A stretch of 64,000 nt of DNA from Aplectana chamaeleonis (GCA_029168955.1 JAPDOI010001756.1:62001-126000); one strand, 5' to 3'; shown: positions 20,910 to 32,473, numbered from the stretch's first letter. The notes: generated by a model not told the origin, from the sequence alone. Translations and numbers: made by a program.

Positions 20910-22748
20910 CGCATACTGAGGAGGTCCAAGAAAATACTTGCCTCCTCGCCGAATTTTCGCCTACTACTTGGACTTACCCAAGTTTTAGCGCGGGTGCGAA
21001 ATGTTCACCAATTTTCCTCAAAGGCTAGGAACTAGGGATGTGCGTAATTACGACTAACGACTAGCGAATTTAACGATTAACGAGCTTTTTGGGTGTTACG
21101 TTTAATGACTAACGACTAACGAAATGAAAATAGTTCCGTAAGCAATCCCAGAATTCGTTAGAAAATCAATAGTCATTCACATCACGCTCCAACCCAAGGA
21201 TCACATCAGGAATGATACTGTCGTTCTCGGAGTCCATGCTAGCTTTTTAACGACTTATGAGAGTTTCGGCCGGTTGAACGACTAACAACTAACAAATTAC
21301 AAAATTTCAATTGCACACACTTTCGCTAGGAGCCCCCTGGGTTGGTGGAATTGTAGCGTAAGTGCGAACTTTTCATCGACTCCCCCATTATGTGTAAACG
21401 AGCCAAAATTTATTAGTTTTGTTAACGCTCCATTTTACTGCTGCAAAGGAAGATTTTCCCTATTTTCAGGTCACGTTGCCATGCAGAAAACCGCGTCGAA
21501 GAAGAGGTGGCAAGCAGACCGCTGGGTCAACAGCCGCCGATCTGAAAGTAACAGAAGAGATCCCACCTCCTCCTGAAAAGGCATCTGGCACACCTCTCGT
21601 GACGCCACCACCTCGAGGCTCTTTCAGTTCTCGAGCCCACCGCGTTCGGAAATCAAGGCTGGCTCCGAAATTCTCCGAAACCAACTGATTTTGCATTGCA
21701 ACCTATCAGGGACCTTTCTAGTGATAACGGGCTCTTGGATGAAAAGCAAGCTATTGTCGCTAAGTCAACATGCTATTGATGTTACCCTTGAGTGCCAAAT
21801 GGAAGGCATATATGGATGACAGAGTCATAAAAATCGTACAGCGCGACGCAGTCGCGGTTTTTTGATCGAATACATAGAACGGGAGGCGCTTGGAAGCAGT
21901 ATGGCTGGTGCATGCGACGCGCGCGATGGAAAGTCGTCGCGTTGTCGCTAGAGTTCCGCATGTGGCGCGGTTAGCCTGCCGAACTGCTCCCAGGCACCTC
22001 CCGCTCTGCCAGTGCTTCTTGGACAGATATTCCCAAATACTCTCGATGAACTCGCTGCCATACAATTGATTTTTCATAGAATAATCGGTAGCGAGTCATA
22101 ATCAGTAGTTCTGATCCTCCTAAAACAGCCGTCATGATTGAAAGCTGAAATCGTTCGCTCAAAAATATTTTTTTCAATAGAGTGGAAGTGTTTGTTGTCG
22201 GTGTACGAGGTATATAAATAAACGCGTTTCAAGCGTTTTCTAATAAGTTGCTTGAAAACAACGATGATTCGATGTGAACGACTGTGCTTAGGAGCCAAGC
22301 CATCAGTGTTGCGGTACAAGTCAATTTTTGTGCATTTAGACCACAACCCACCTGGAAGTCTTACGATTTTTATAGTCTGTATGCATATGTAATCTACATA
22401 TTCTTTAATTATGTGTAGCACGTATTCGTTGTGATCTAACTTGTATGAGCACTGTTTTTTTATTAAGCATCTAAATTGAGAGCCCTGAGTAACTGATTCT
22501 ACGGGTTGATCTTCTGTTGGATGTCTATTTTATTGATGTATCGCTCAGTGTTTTATACTCACCAGTTTTTATCAAGTTCTGGGTTTTTGTAGTGACTCGG
22601 TGAATGAAACGTGTTTTTGCTTAAAACGGAATAGAACATTATAATTAAAACGCATATCCTGAGAGTGAAATTTCTTTACATCACAGCTTGTGTATGCGAG
22701 TGTGAGCCGGTGTCAGGCCTTCAGGACGATAGTTCGACGTAGGCCCCC
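20910..22748. other. 3' flank of the 4E-T-like gene
   Basis: AGGGATGTGCGTAATTACG at 21034 with GACTAACGACTAACG repeats up to about 21300 looks like a decayed hAT-type element. 21461-21778 has the possible exon relic. 21780-22748 shows nothing further. Confidence 0.4.
21461..21778 (+). pseudogene. Possible exon relic downstream of the 4E-T-like gene
   Basis: After a TTTTCAG acceptor-like site a proline/arginine-rich frame (VTLPCRKPRRRRGG, then IPPPPEKASG) runs to a stop at about 21688. From about 21629 a second frame (NQGWLRNSPKPTDFALQPI) runs to 21778. A frameshift or a misread short intron would join them. Not recognised. Confidence 0.25.
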
Positions 22749-22831
22749 TTAGGCCGTAGTTATACACCAGCGAAATGAAAACGTCCCGCGATGACATTAC
22801 CGCCACTTACTGCGTGGATCAGGGACTCGTA

Positions 22832-22900
22832 CGCAATATTGCGTCAAAGACTTTTCGGGCCGCAATATTGCGTCTTTGACGTAATATTGCGGCCCGAAAT
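22832..22900. repeat. Compound hairpin around CGCAATATTGCG
   Basis: CGCAATATTGCGTCAAAGAC pairs with the inverse at 22872-22891 (one mismatch). TTTCGGGCCGC also pairs with GCGGCCCGAAA. Confidence 0.85.
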
Positions 22901-23253
22901 TCCCGGGCGTTACAATAGTACTCTATCGATATTTCAAGCTTCTGTCACTTGTTTATTGCAGAAAGTCACTATAAATCTATTGCTCCTGTCATAGCAGTGC
23001 TCGTTATGTCGTTTTGGTGGTGTTTTAAGAAGTTGAGATCTGAAAAATAATCAGCTGATGGAAATCGGCAAATTCCCATCGGGGTAGGTCCCGCAAGGGT
23101 ACAGTATGCAGTGCCGCGGCGTGTATAACTGCTTGGTGCGGGCTTCCAGTGCGTTTTCGTGGGGCAACTCTTCCTTTTGGCATGCCTCAGCACAGTTAAG
23201 ACGCACCAAGTGGTAGTTGTCTTGCTATTTCCGCAGCGTCCCGCTGGTGTATA

Positions 23254-23385
23254 AGGCCTGTTTTAGAGTTCCATCGCAGAGCGGCGCGATGAGATGTTTT
23301 CTGTGCGCGTCGATCGATAGCGCGCCGCTCGTCGATTCGCATATAAATCATGAAACCGCGCCGCGATGATACTCTAAAAACCCCC
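23254..23385. mobile_element. 132 bp TA-flanked MITE inside a longer MITE
   Basis: AGGCCTGTTTTAGAGT to ACTCTAAAAACCCCC with TA on both sides. The other terminal repeat of the host element (22749 onward) shows the unfilled site GTATAACTACGGCC in inverse. Confidence 0.75.
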
Positions 23386-23400
23386 TAACTACGGCCTAAG

Positions 23401-24075
23401 ACAGCGTCCACACGTTGCGAGGGCGTGCGATTGCGCTAATCGATGGTCATCGTGGGCATATGGTTTGTTAGCCGATCTCGTGCGCTCGTCCTCGCGGGCT
23501 CACGTCCGCTCCAAAAAGGAACCATCAAGTTTCAAGTCTAATGCTCCATCCCAGAAGCAGGGAGCTTCGAACGTGTTTTAAAACTATAGCCGTTACCCAT
23601 TATTCCACCGTGGCCATCACAAACCGTTGGCAGAGGCGAGATGGTTTTAACTGCCCTAGGTATCAAACATTACGTGAGGGGCAAGGCTTCCATAATTGAT
23701 GAAAAAGTAAATTTCTGTCCCATCGCAGAATTGCTATAACCATTATTCGATTATTCGAATATTCTAATAAAAATTCAATTAATTGGCTTTGTCATGTTAG
23801 TGAATAGACAAAATCTCACTTTTTATCAAATATGAGAATCTTTCACTTACCCTAGTGTACCTAATTACCATAGTTTCACTTACCCTAACCTTTCACCTAC
23901 AAGTGCTGTTGGCACCATTCTGATCGTGAAGAGAAAACTAGATTTATTCGAAAAAATCGATATTATTCGTAGTGTTTTCCCGAGTTAACTTGCGTGTGCT
24001 GGTATCCTTCAGCGTCAAGTGTTGAGTGGCGCACAGCAGCGAAAACGCACGTTCTCGCCACGTATTGACGCTGCC
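23401..24075. other. No gene seen
   Basis: Ordinary sequence with a short TTCACTTACCCTA repeat near 23840-23890. Confidence 0.4.
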
Positions 24076-24542
24076 TTAAAGGCATCGTACGCGCAGAAAA
24101 CCGTATATTATTTTTTCATGTTTTTGTTTAGCTTGGCCTCTCTAGTGAACGCAAATGTCGAAGGGGCCCATGAAAAACCGTCATTTGTAAAGAAAAGTCA
24201 ATCGGTACACATTGTAAATACGAATTTGATTTTCGCGCCAAAATCCTTTTTGAAGTTTTTCTGCTTTTGGACGCCTCGTCGCTGTCATTTTCGGAGTTTT
24301 TCTGCATGTGAAGTTCGTACCGTAACTCTTTTTCATGTTGTCTTACGGTCGCACCGACATTCTAGGAAAAAGTGCTAGATGACTGGTGAGAATTGGTGGC
24401 GGATCTTCATCTTTGATGCCTTCCAACCTCATTGCCCAACGTTTTTGACGCGCCAAAGTTTACCAGTGTGGTCTATCGGGCTCAATCATGAATTTGAGCC
24501 TGAAAAATGAAAGTTGATTTTCAGCGCGAACGATGCCTTTAA
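24076..24542. mobile_element. TTAA MITE, GGCATCGT family
   Basis: TTAAAGGCATCGTACGCGC on the left, GCGCGAACGATGCCTTTAA on the right, 467 bp. Confidence 0.8.
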
Positions 24543-25109
24543 GCGCCATTCATAGCTGGTCACTTCGACTTCAAGTCGAAGCGACCAAAAATACTGCCGC
24601 GATCTGAAGTCGCTCCGTTCCGCGACTGCAAATGGTTTCGTCCAGCGATTTCGAAACGCTCGGGCGGACGTAATTTCGCGCGAAATAGACGGACCATTGC
24701 GGACCAAGCCACGGGAATGAGAAAAAAATTTTTCGGCATTCCTAATTATTTTTTGTCATTGTTGCCCTTACCTTCTATATAAAAAAGTTCTGCACACACA
24801 GTTGTCAAAAAAATTGTTCCAAAAGAGGATGGGGTGGAATTTGCTTGAACAGCAAGATAAAACTAAGGCTAAAGTTACTAGTTGCTCGAAGCCGGCATGA
24901 AATGTGATTTTTCGGTAGCTTCGTTACATTTTCTCATCTCTCTGATCGTAAATGTATGATAAATACTCGTTTTTTCCTTTCGCATGACGTATTTTATTCG
25001 AGTGAACCATGACTTCTGCAATTTTGCGCCACATACGCAAGGTTGTGACGATTGATTGCGGACTAGTCGTTTCGCAAAATCAAGCAGGTCGCTTCGACCA
25101 GCAATGGAG

Positions 25110-25275
25110 TACCCCGGGAGAGGGTCTCTCTACACACCGAGGGAGGAGTTATCCCGCGTTTTGCGGCTCTAATTCCACTCGGGACCGCTTCGCTTGCATT
25201 GAGTCGCGTGACGTGTCGAACTGCAGAAACGGGACAACTCCCTCTGTGTGTAGAGAGACCCTCTCCCGAATACCC
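25110..25275. repeat. Inverted repeat around GAGAGGGTCTCTCTACACA
   Basis: The arm GAGAGGGTCTCTCTACACA (about 25120) returns inverted as TGTGTAGAGAGACCCTCTC (about 25248), with further pairing around GTACCCC / GGTATTC sequences. No reading frame of interest. Confidence 0.75.
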
Positions 25276-25973
25276 CAGTCGCTCGGCGATCGCGACTGAA
25301 ACTGCAAACTGTTCCAAACCGTCGCTACTCACTCAGAAAAATGAAAACATGTTACATGTAATATAAAGTGTAAGATACTTGAGACATTCAAGTATATTAC
25401 CTTTACATCGCATGTGACCTACACTTATATTACATGTAACATACACTTATATTTCATGTAGCTTAATTAGAGCTGTAAGTTGAAGCTCGATACTTTAAGG
25501 GTTGGAGCTGCAAGTCCCTGGCTACCGCTTCAGGTACGAATCTGCGAGATTTAAGCTCTTTTGAACATCCCAGGAGCTTAAGGCTTGCTACTTCATGATT
25601 GAAGCAGCAAGCTTGGATCCCACAGCTTCATACAAGAAGCAGTGGGCTTAAGCGTGCTCAAAAAGTATTGTGTGTCGCTCCCTCTAATCCTCCACACGAT
25701 TAAAACGGATCATGAGGAGCGAAAGATCAACGACGCGGCCAGGGCGAGTGACCACTATACTTGTTATCCGAAGGTAATTCCTCGGATAATGGATCGATTC
25801 GGATAATGCCATTTCAAATTTACCGGATATTGGTTCGATTCAGATAATGCGTTTTTTCAAATTTTCGGATATTGGATCGATTCAGATAATGCCATTTTTC
25901 CAATGATTCGGATACGGATATCCGTCGGATAATTTCGGATAAATTTCGGATATTACCGGAACAAATCTGAGGC

Positions 25974-26106
25974 AACACACACACACACACACGTACACAC
26001 ACACATACACACGTACACACATACACACACATACACACATACACACGTACACACACACACATACACACACATACACACATACACACGTACACACACACAC
26101 ACACAC
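25974..26106. repeat. CA microsatellite broken by GTAC/TAC interruptions
   Basis: Runs of ACACAC interrupted by GTAC and ATAC over about 130 bases. Cysteine/valine-rich reading frames over this stretch are artefacts of the repeat. Confidence 0.95.
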
Positions 26107-26126
26107 TTTCCTACATTTAACCTGAA

Positions 26127-26405
26127 ATGAACCGATTTTTATCCGTTTTATCCGATTTTATCCGATTTTACGCAAATTTTATCCGTTTTATCCAGTTTTT
26201 ATCCGATTTTTATCCGTTTTATCCGATTTTACGCAAATTTTATCCGTTTTATCCGGTTTTTATCCGATTTTTATCCGATTTTACGCAAATTTTATCCGTT
26301 TTATCCGGTTTTTATCCGATTTTTATCCGTTTTATCCGATTTTACGCAAATTTTATCCGTTTTATCCGGTTTTTATCCGATTTTATCCGTTTTTATCCGA
26401 TTTTA
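26127..26405. repeat. TATCCGTTTTATCC higher-order tandem repeat
   Basis: Short units TATCCG(A/T)TTTT are combined with ACGCAAATTT spacers into a higher-order repeat of roughly 60 bases, about four times. The Phe/Tyr/Arg-rich frame on the plus strand is a repeat shadow. Confidence 0.85.
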
Positions 26406-28030
26406 TTCGAATTTTTGACCCTTCGGATAATGGTTCGATTCAGATAATGCCGATTTTAAATTTCCCGGATATTGGTTCGATTCAGATAATGCGTGTTTTC
26501 AAATTTTCGGATATCGGATTATCCGAATCTCGGATATCCGGTCGGATATCCGAAATGGAGTGATTCGGATACTATGTATAGTGACCACCCTGTCGAAAGT
26601 CAAGGCAATGGCCTGCGCTCAAGGCTAAGTTATGAGGCGACCCGTATGCTGTGCGGGTTTGCAGAAGGTGTTCAACATGGGCCCTCAGTTGCTGGGATAT
26701 TTGAATTATGTTCCACTTATACTACATGTAATTTACTTGAGTAGAGTAAATTCACATGTAACTTACATTGACGGAGATGTATTACAAGTATATAGTAATC
26801 GTCTCTTATGTTACAAGTATTATGTTTTCACCATCAAAAACATATTACTTGCGAAATTTGGCCTGCGAGCGAGGCACCGATATATTACATGTAGCATACC
26901 TCGGTCGAGATAATTTGCAAGTAATATACATTGGCCAATTTATTTTACATGTATATTAATCAAGGCCTTTTATATTACATGTAATATGTTTTCATTTTTC
27001 TGAGAAGATCTGTTGGCGCGATGGGTTTTGTAACTGTTGGCAGTGCCGCGACTAGTCGAAGCGACCCGCTATGAATGAGCCTTTAGGTCGTCCACGCCCC
27101 TTAACGGGATGCCGTAATGGTGTTAAAGGCAGAGTACAACCCGGAAATGTCTTTCCAGATTTTGCAATTGTCTTCCAGACACTCCCAGGCTGACTCCAAT
27201 GATGTCTTGTACAACACCCGCTTTCAGAAAAATGAAAACATATTACATGTAGTATAAAAGGCCTGAATCAATATACATTTGATATAAATTGGCCAATGTA
27301 TCGTCGATCACTGGTCGAGAGATAGCCGCGGCTCAGCGATCTAACGTGATATCACGATCGATGTTCATGGATATCATTACCTCCTCGCTTGCGTGCGTGC
27401 CACGTGTGTTCGTCGCGGCGATCTCCCAACCAGTGATCGATCATATATTACTTGCGAATTATCTCGACCGATGAATGTTAAATGTGATATATCGGCCCCT
27501 CTCTCGCAGGCCAAATGTTACACGTAATATGTTTTTGATGGTGAAAACATAATACTTGTAACATAAGATACGATTGCAATATACTTTTAGCACATCTCCG
27601 TCAATGCAAGTTACATGTAAATATCTCTACTCAGGGAAATTACATCTAGAATAAGTGTAACATAATTCAACTACCCTCAGCAACTGAGGGCCCGTGTGAA
27701 CACGTTCTCCAAACCTGCACAGCATACGGGCCGTCGAGTACCTTGGCGATGAGCGCAGGACCATTGAATTGACATTCGACCGGGCGGTCACTCGCCCTGG
27801 TCGAGTCGTTGATCTCTCGCTTCTCATGGTTCGTGCTAATAGTGGGGAGGGTTAGAGGGAGCCATATGCATTATTTTTTAAGCAAGCTTAAAGGCACAGT
27901 CCAACATCAGAATCGAAATTGCGTTTTCCTGCCTATCTTGGAGAAAATTTTACGCTGATCACAAAAGTGTCTCCAGAATCGCTCAGAAGTCACTACGAAC
28001 GGAGTTATGGCCCCTCAAAGATTCTGAATT

Positions 28031-30275
28031 TTAAAGGCACAGTCCAACCTTGGAATCGAAATTTTGTTTTTCTGCTCATCTTGAAGAAAATTTTACGCTG
28101 ATCACAAAAGTGTCTCCAGAATCGCCCAGAAGTCACTACGGACGGAGTTATGGCCCCTCAAAGATGCTGAATTTGAACGGCGAGAAGTTCGCGGACGAGT
28201 TGTCTCGAGCCTGTGTGATCTCGTTTGGGTTGGTTGGTGGTTGGTGAGGTTGAGGGCCCCCAATTTAGTCGTTCGGTGGTTCAGTGGCTATATGAATGAT
28301 TGATAATCAATGTAAAAAAGGGGGGGTCTCACCTCTATCTCGTCTCACAGTCCAGTAGTTACGCCCGTCGACAACTGAGGACTGCCTCTTGAGGGTCAGC
28401 CTCGATACGAGATATCACTAGCGGATCTTCCGACCAATACCAACAAGATAACAACAGGATCTTCGCCACGAGTCCGCACACCAAAAAAAAGTGACGACTG
28501 AAAGTGGGGTTCGAATCGGGAAATATTGTCGGAACAACTAGACGGCAGGCTCGATCACCTCTATCCCAGCTTGGGTCTTTACCCAAAAAAGTACCCAATC
28601 GACCCGTGACAAGAAGAAATTTTCACTGGGGGCAGTTACTGCCTACGCTCAGTGAATCACGTCGCACTTCCTGTGCGATAGCCTCGAATCGGCTCCACGA
28701 ATATTGCAATCGACAAAAAAATAGGAAAATTGAGACACGGGTCGGGTTGGAGGAAAAAAACAACCCGCTCCCAGTGAGAGAAGCAACCAGAAGTGTCGGG
28801 GTTGTTGATCAGGGGCCCCTTACCCCCTTCGCTCTTCCCTCCAGAAAGTTCGGCGCACCGCACCCGCCCTTCAATTGGCCATGGGGCGCGCTTTCTATCG
28901 CCGACCTTCATCCTCATCTTTCTTTACGGTCTTTTTTCGTAATTGGAGTCACGGTTCGCCGTGACAGCCTGCCTTTTCTCGTTATTCGCAGCCATCGTTT
29001 TGAAACAGGTCACAAAATAAAGCCAGATCGAACACAAATTGAAGAACATAGATTTGAAACAAAATCGTTCGCGCTTCTCTTCCCTATTGAGACCGGAAGC
29101 TTGTCGGTGGGCCTTACCCATTTTTTCTTCCATGCGGGCGGGGTCGACTTTTTCCTTGCTTTTTCTCGCTTATTTGAGCGAATTGAGATTTTGCGCTTGG
29201 CGGGGTTGCTATACACGGCGACCGGAGTACAATATCAAAAATTACCCCTGGGCTTGGACTGTGGCTTTAACTGTGAGAAGTTCGCGGACGAGTTGTCTCG
29301 AGCCTGTCTTTTCTCGTGATTCGCAGCCATCGTTTTCAAACAGGTCACAAAATAAAGCCAGATCGAACACAAATTGAAGAACATAGATTTGAAACAAAAT
29401 CGTTCGCGCTTCTCTTCCCTATTGAGACCGGAAGCTTGTCGATGGGCGTTACCCATTTTTTCTTCCATGGGGGCGGGGCCGACTTTTTCCTTGCTTTTTC
29501 TCGCTTATTTGCGCGAATTGAGATTTCGCGCTTGGCAGGGACGCTATACACGGCGACCGGAGTACAATATCAAAAATTACCCCTGGGCTTGGACTGTGGC
29601 TTTAACTGTGAGAAGTTCGCGGACGAGTTGTCTCGAGCCTGTCTTTTCTCGTGATTCGCAGCCATCGTTTTCAAACAGGTCACAAAATAAAGCCAGATCG
29701 AACACAAATTGAAGAACATAGATTTGAAACAAAATCGTTCGCGCTTCTCTTCCCTATTGAGACCGGAAGCTTGTCGGTGGGCTTTACCAATTTTTTCTTC
29801 CATGGGGGCGGGGCCGACTTTTTCCTTGCTTTTTCTCGCTTATTTGCGCGAATTGAGATTTCGCGCTTGGCAGGGACGCTATACACGGCGACCGGAGTAC
29901 AATATCAAAAATTACCCCTGGGCTTGGACTGTGGCTTTAACTGTGAGAAGTTCGCGGACGAGTTGTCTCGAGCCTGTCTTTTCTCGTGATTCGCAGCCAT
30001 CGTTTTGAAACAGGTCACAAAATAAAGCCAGATCGAACACAAATTGAAGAACATAGATTTGAAACAAAATCGTTCGCGCTTCTCTTCCCTATTGAGACCG
30101 GAAGCTTGTCGGTGGGCCTTACCCATTTTTTCTTCCATGCGGGCGGGGTCGACTTTTTCCTTGCTTTTTCTCGCTTATTTGAGCGAATTGAGATTTTGCG
30201 CTTGGCGGGGTTGCTATACACGGCGACCGGAGTATAATATCAAAAATTACCCCTGAGCTTGGACTGTGGCTTTAA
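28031..30275. mobile_element. TTAA MITE (TTAAAGGCACAGTCCAAC family), expanded and interrupted
   Basis: The left end at 28031 and right end (GGACTGTGGCTTTAA, 30275) match the ends of the MITE at 12246-12719. A ~755 base foreign stretch (about 28215-28970), flanked by AGCCTG on both sides, separates the left end from the 335 bp array. A truncated duplicate left end lies just before (27888-28030). Confidence 0.7.
28963..30275. repeat. 335 bp tandem array, about four copies, from a TTAA MITE
   Basis: The same block (GAAGTTCGCGGACGAGTTG through GGACTGTGGCTTTAA) recurs at a spacing of exactly 335 bases (for example 29316, 29651 and 29986) with few changes. A single copy of the same block forms the right part of the MITE at 12246-12719. 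Overlapping frames of ~112 codons on both strands are products of the array and not genes. Confidence 0.95.
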
Positions 30276-30368
30276 GCCCTCTGCTTCTTGTATGAAGCTG
30301 TGGGATCCAAGCTTGCTTCTTCGGTTATGAAGCAGCGAGCTGTGAGCTCCTGGGATGTCCAAGAGAGC

Positions 30369-31037
30369 TTAAAGGCATCGTTCTCGCGGAAAACCAGTTT
30401 CCATTTTTCAGGCTCAATTTCATGAATGAGTCCGGTACATTACACTGGTGAGCTTCGGCGCGTCAAAAACGTAGGGTAATGAGGTTGGAGGGGTTAAAGA
30501 TGAGGATACGCCACCAGTTCTCACCAGTCATCTAGCACTTTTTCATAGAATGTTGGTGCGACTGTCAAACAACATAAAAAACAGTCACGGCACAAGCCCC
30601 ACATGCAGAAAAACTTCGAGAATAACAGTGACGAGGCCGTCAAACGCAGAAAAACCGAAAACTTTTTTGGTGCGAAATGCAAATTCATATTTACAATCAG
30701 TCCCTTGAAAGAAAAAAAGGGTAACGCCCACCGCCAGGCTTCCGACCTCAATAGGGAAGAGACGCGCGAATGATTTTATTTAAAACCTATGTTCTTCAAT
30801 TTGTTTTCGGTCTGGCTTTATATTGTGGCTTGCTACAGAACGATGGCTGCGAAGAACGAGAAAATACGGGCTCGAGAAAACACGTCCGAGAACTTCTAAC
30901 CGTTCAAAATCTAAATTTTTGAGGAGCCGTAACTCCGTTCGTAGTGAGTTCTGAGCGATCCTAGAGACACCAATGTGATCAGCTCCAAGATAGGCAGAAA
31001 AACGAAAAATCGATTTTGAGGTTGGACTGTGCCTTTA
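30369..31037. mobile_element. Chimeric TTAA element: two families joined
   Basis: The left end is TTAAAGGCATCGTTCTCGC (family of 24076) and the right end is GGTTGGACTGTGCCTTTAA (family of 12246, inverted). The change occurs near 30708, at an A-rich run. Confidence 0.65.
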
Positions 31038-31520
31038 AGGCATCGAGCTTCAACGTGCAGCTCTAATTAAGTTACATAAAATATAAATGTATATATGTGA
31101 CGTGTCATATAAATGTATGTTACATGTAATACAAGTGTAGGTTACATGCGACATAAAGGTAATATACTTGAGTGTCTCAAGTATCTTACACTTTATATTA
31201 CATGTAACATGTTTTCATTTTTCTGAGTTGGGGACGGGGTTACAGTCTTTCAAAAAATGCCTGAAATTGAGCGGCGAAAGCACGGTGGACTAGTTGTTCG
31301 AGGCTTGTACAGGCTATAAAACGGCGAAATTCACTTGGTTCCTATGCGTTACGGCGTTTTATTGAGGGTAATTTCATTGATGCGCACCCAATTTATGCGA
31401 CGAAAAAGCATAGACGAGGAAATTCGAGAAAATGTCAACAGCGCATTCTCAGAAAAAGTGAAAACAAGTTACTTGTAATATAAATGTAACTTACTTGAAT
31501 GTCTCAAGTAACTTACATTT

Positions 31521-31958
31521 ACAACCTACAGCAATAGAAGGACGTGGTGCGGTTGCGGAGTCTTTCTAACATACTCTATTCTGATTGTGTTACTGTTGGG
31601 GCAACCACGAAAGAGATAACTGCGGGCACCTCAGCAGCCTGCGCTGCGTCGTGTGCGCCCACGAGAAATGTGGGGATCGATCGACAGGCGCGCGAACTGT
31701 TGGGTGGTCCGCAGTTAACCTTTCGCGGCCACACCAACCATATTTTTTCACTCATTTTTTCGAAATAACTGGGTTGGTCGGTGAGTTTTTGTTTCCTCTT
31801 ACATTTTCACCTGTTTTCCTCAGATGAAGTCGGTGAAAGCACAGACTCACCGCTCTATCACAGCTGTTTCGGAAAATTGAGTGATACCACTAACAAACTA
31901 CCGTATGTTAGGACGAGTCCGCAACTGCACCAGAGCCTTTTCCTTTGCTGTGAACTAT
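31521..31958. mobile_element. Second copy of the 45776 MITE
   Basis: Shares CTACAGCAATAGAAGG, GGTTGCGGAGTC and the GGTTGGTCGGTGAGTTTT centre. It lies inside an ACATGTAA-ended element. Confidence 0.65.
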
Positions 31959-32095
31959 ATATTACATGTAACTTCAATTTACATTACACGTGAGTTACAC
32001 TTCTGTTAGATATAACTTACATTTGTATATTGATCATGGGTAGCCATCACGCGACGCAGAGAACGCGTCCGCCGACAGGGAAGGTCCCGCACAGC

Positions 32096-32139
32096 GTTTT
32101 CCACTTAGCGTATGGCCTGGCATACGCTAAGTGGAAAAC
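32096..32139. repeat. Hairpin with a perfect 19 bp stem
   Basis: GTTTTCCACTTAGCGTATG and CATACGCTAAGTGGAAAAC with the 6-base loop GCCTGG. Outer CGACAGGGAAG arms extend it to 32072-32156. Confidence 0.9.
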
Positions 32140-32473
32140 TTAAGCTTCCCTGTCGGTGTGTGGTCAAGTACCTCAAACTTGGGTCATTGAACCAACAGCA
32201 GCACCTGTCCAAAGCCTGACCCCGGAAGTGCGTCGTATACTCCTCTTGAAAATACCCCTTTGTCCGATTCAAGTTACTTGCGACTTATCATGTACCATTC
32301 AAGTTACATGTAACATCGGAGGCGCACTGCACGCGGTATCCCGTCGATATGTTGCGTGTCACTTAAATGACCTGGGATAAGTCATACGTTACTTACATCG
32401 GCTAGGATATGTTACGAGCAACTCGTTTTTGGCCTTTTATGCTACAATTAACTTGTTTTGATTTTCCTGAGTT

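Larger units (their letters stand above)
22749..23400. mobile_element. MITE with TTAGGCCGTAGTTATAC termini
   Basis: TTAGGCCGTAGTTATACACC returns inverted at 23240-23400, split by the 132 bp insertion. The interior has a strong hairpin at 22832-22900. Confidence 0.7.
25756..26580. mobile_element. 825 bp minisatellite element, TATACTTGTT terminus, 8 bp duplication GTGACCAC
   Basis: GTGACCAC at 25748-25755 and 26581-26588. The left end is TATACTTGTTATCCG and the right end CTATGTATA. The interior contains GGATAATG units, a CA microsatellite and a TATCCG array. It sits inside one of the ACATGTAA-ended elements. Confidence 0.7.
25334..27002. mobile_element. ACATGTAA-ended element, left member of an inverted pair
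   Basis: Starts CAGAAAAATGAAAACATG and ends CATTTTTCTG in inverse orientation, each followed inward by TTACATGTAATATAAA-type sequence. Contains the 25756-26580 element. Confidence 0.6.
27229..31228. mobile_element. ACATGTAA-ended element, right member of the inverted pair
   Basis: Same termini as 25334-27002 but opposite order of inner blocks: its left end resembles the right end of the first member and vice versa. It contains the 335 bp array and the chimeric MITE. Confidence 0.6.
31456..32473. mobile_element. Third, divergent ACATGTAA-ended element
   Basis: Starts CTCAGAAAAAGTGAAAACAA and ends GATTTTCCTGAG. Holds a TA-flanked MITE (31521-31958) and a perfect hairpin (32096-32139). Confidence 0.5.

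Noticed and set aside
25974..26405. CRISPR array
   Set aside because: Repeats are direct, short and without unique spacers; the genome is eukaryotic.
25820..26447. Cys/Val-rich and Phe/Arg-rich frames
   Set aside because: Translation of the CA microsatellite and the TATCCG array.
28504..28970. Start of a 271-codon frame
   Set aside because: It crosses from an inserted segment into the MITE array, so the length is accidental.
29039..30256. Overlapping 112-codon frames on both strands
   Set aside because: They repeat every 335 bases exactly with the tandem array, exist in several frames at once and have no motif; products of the repeat.
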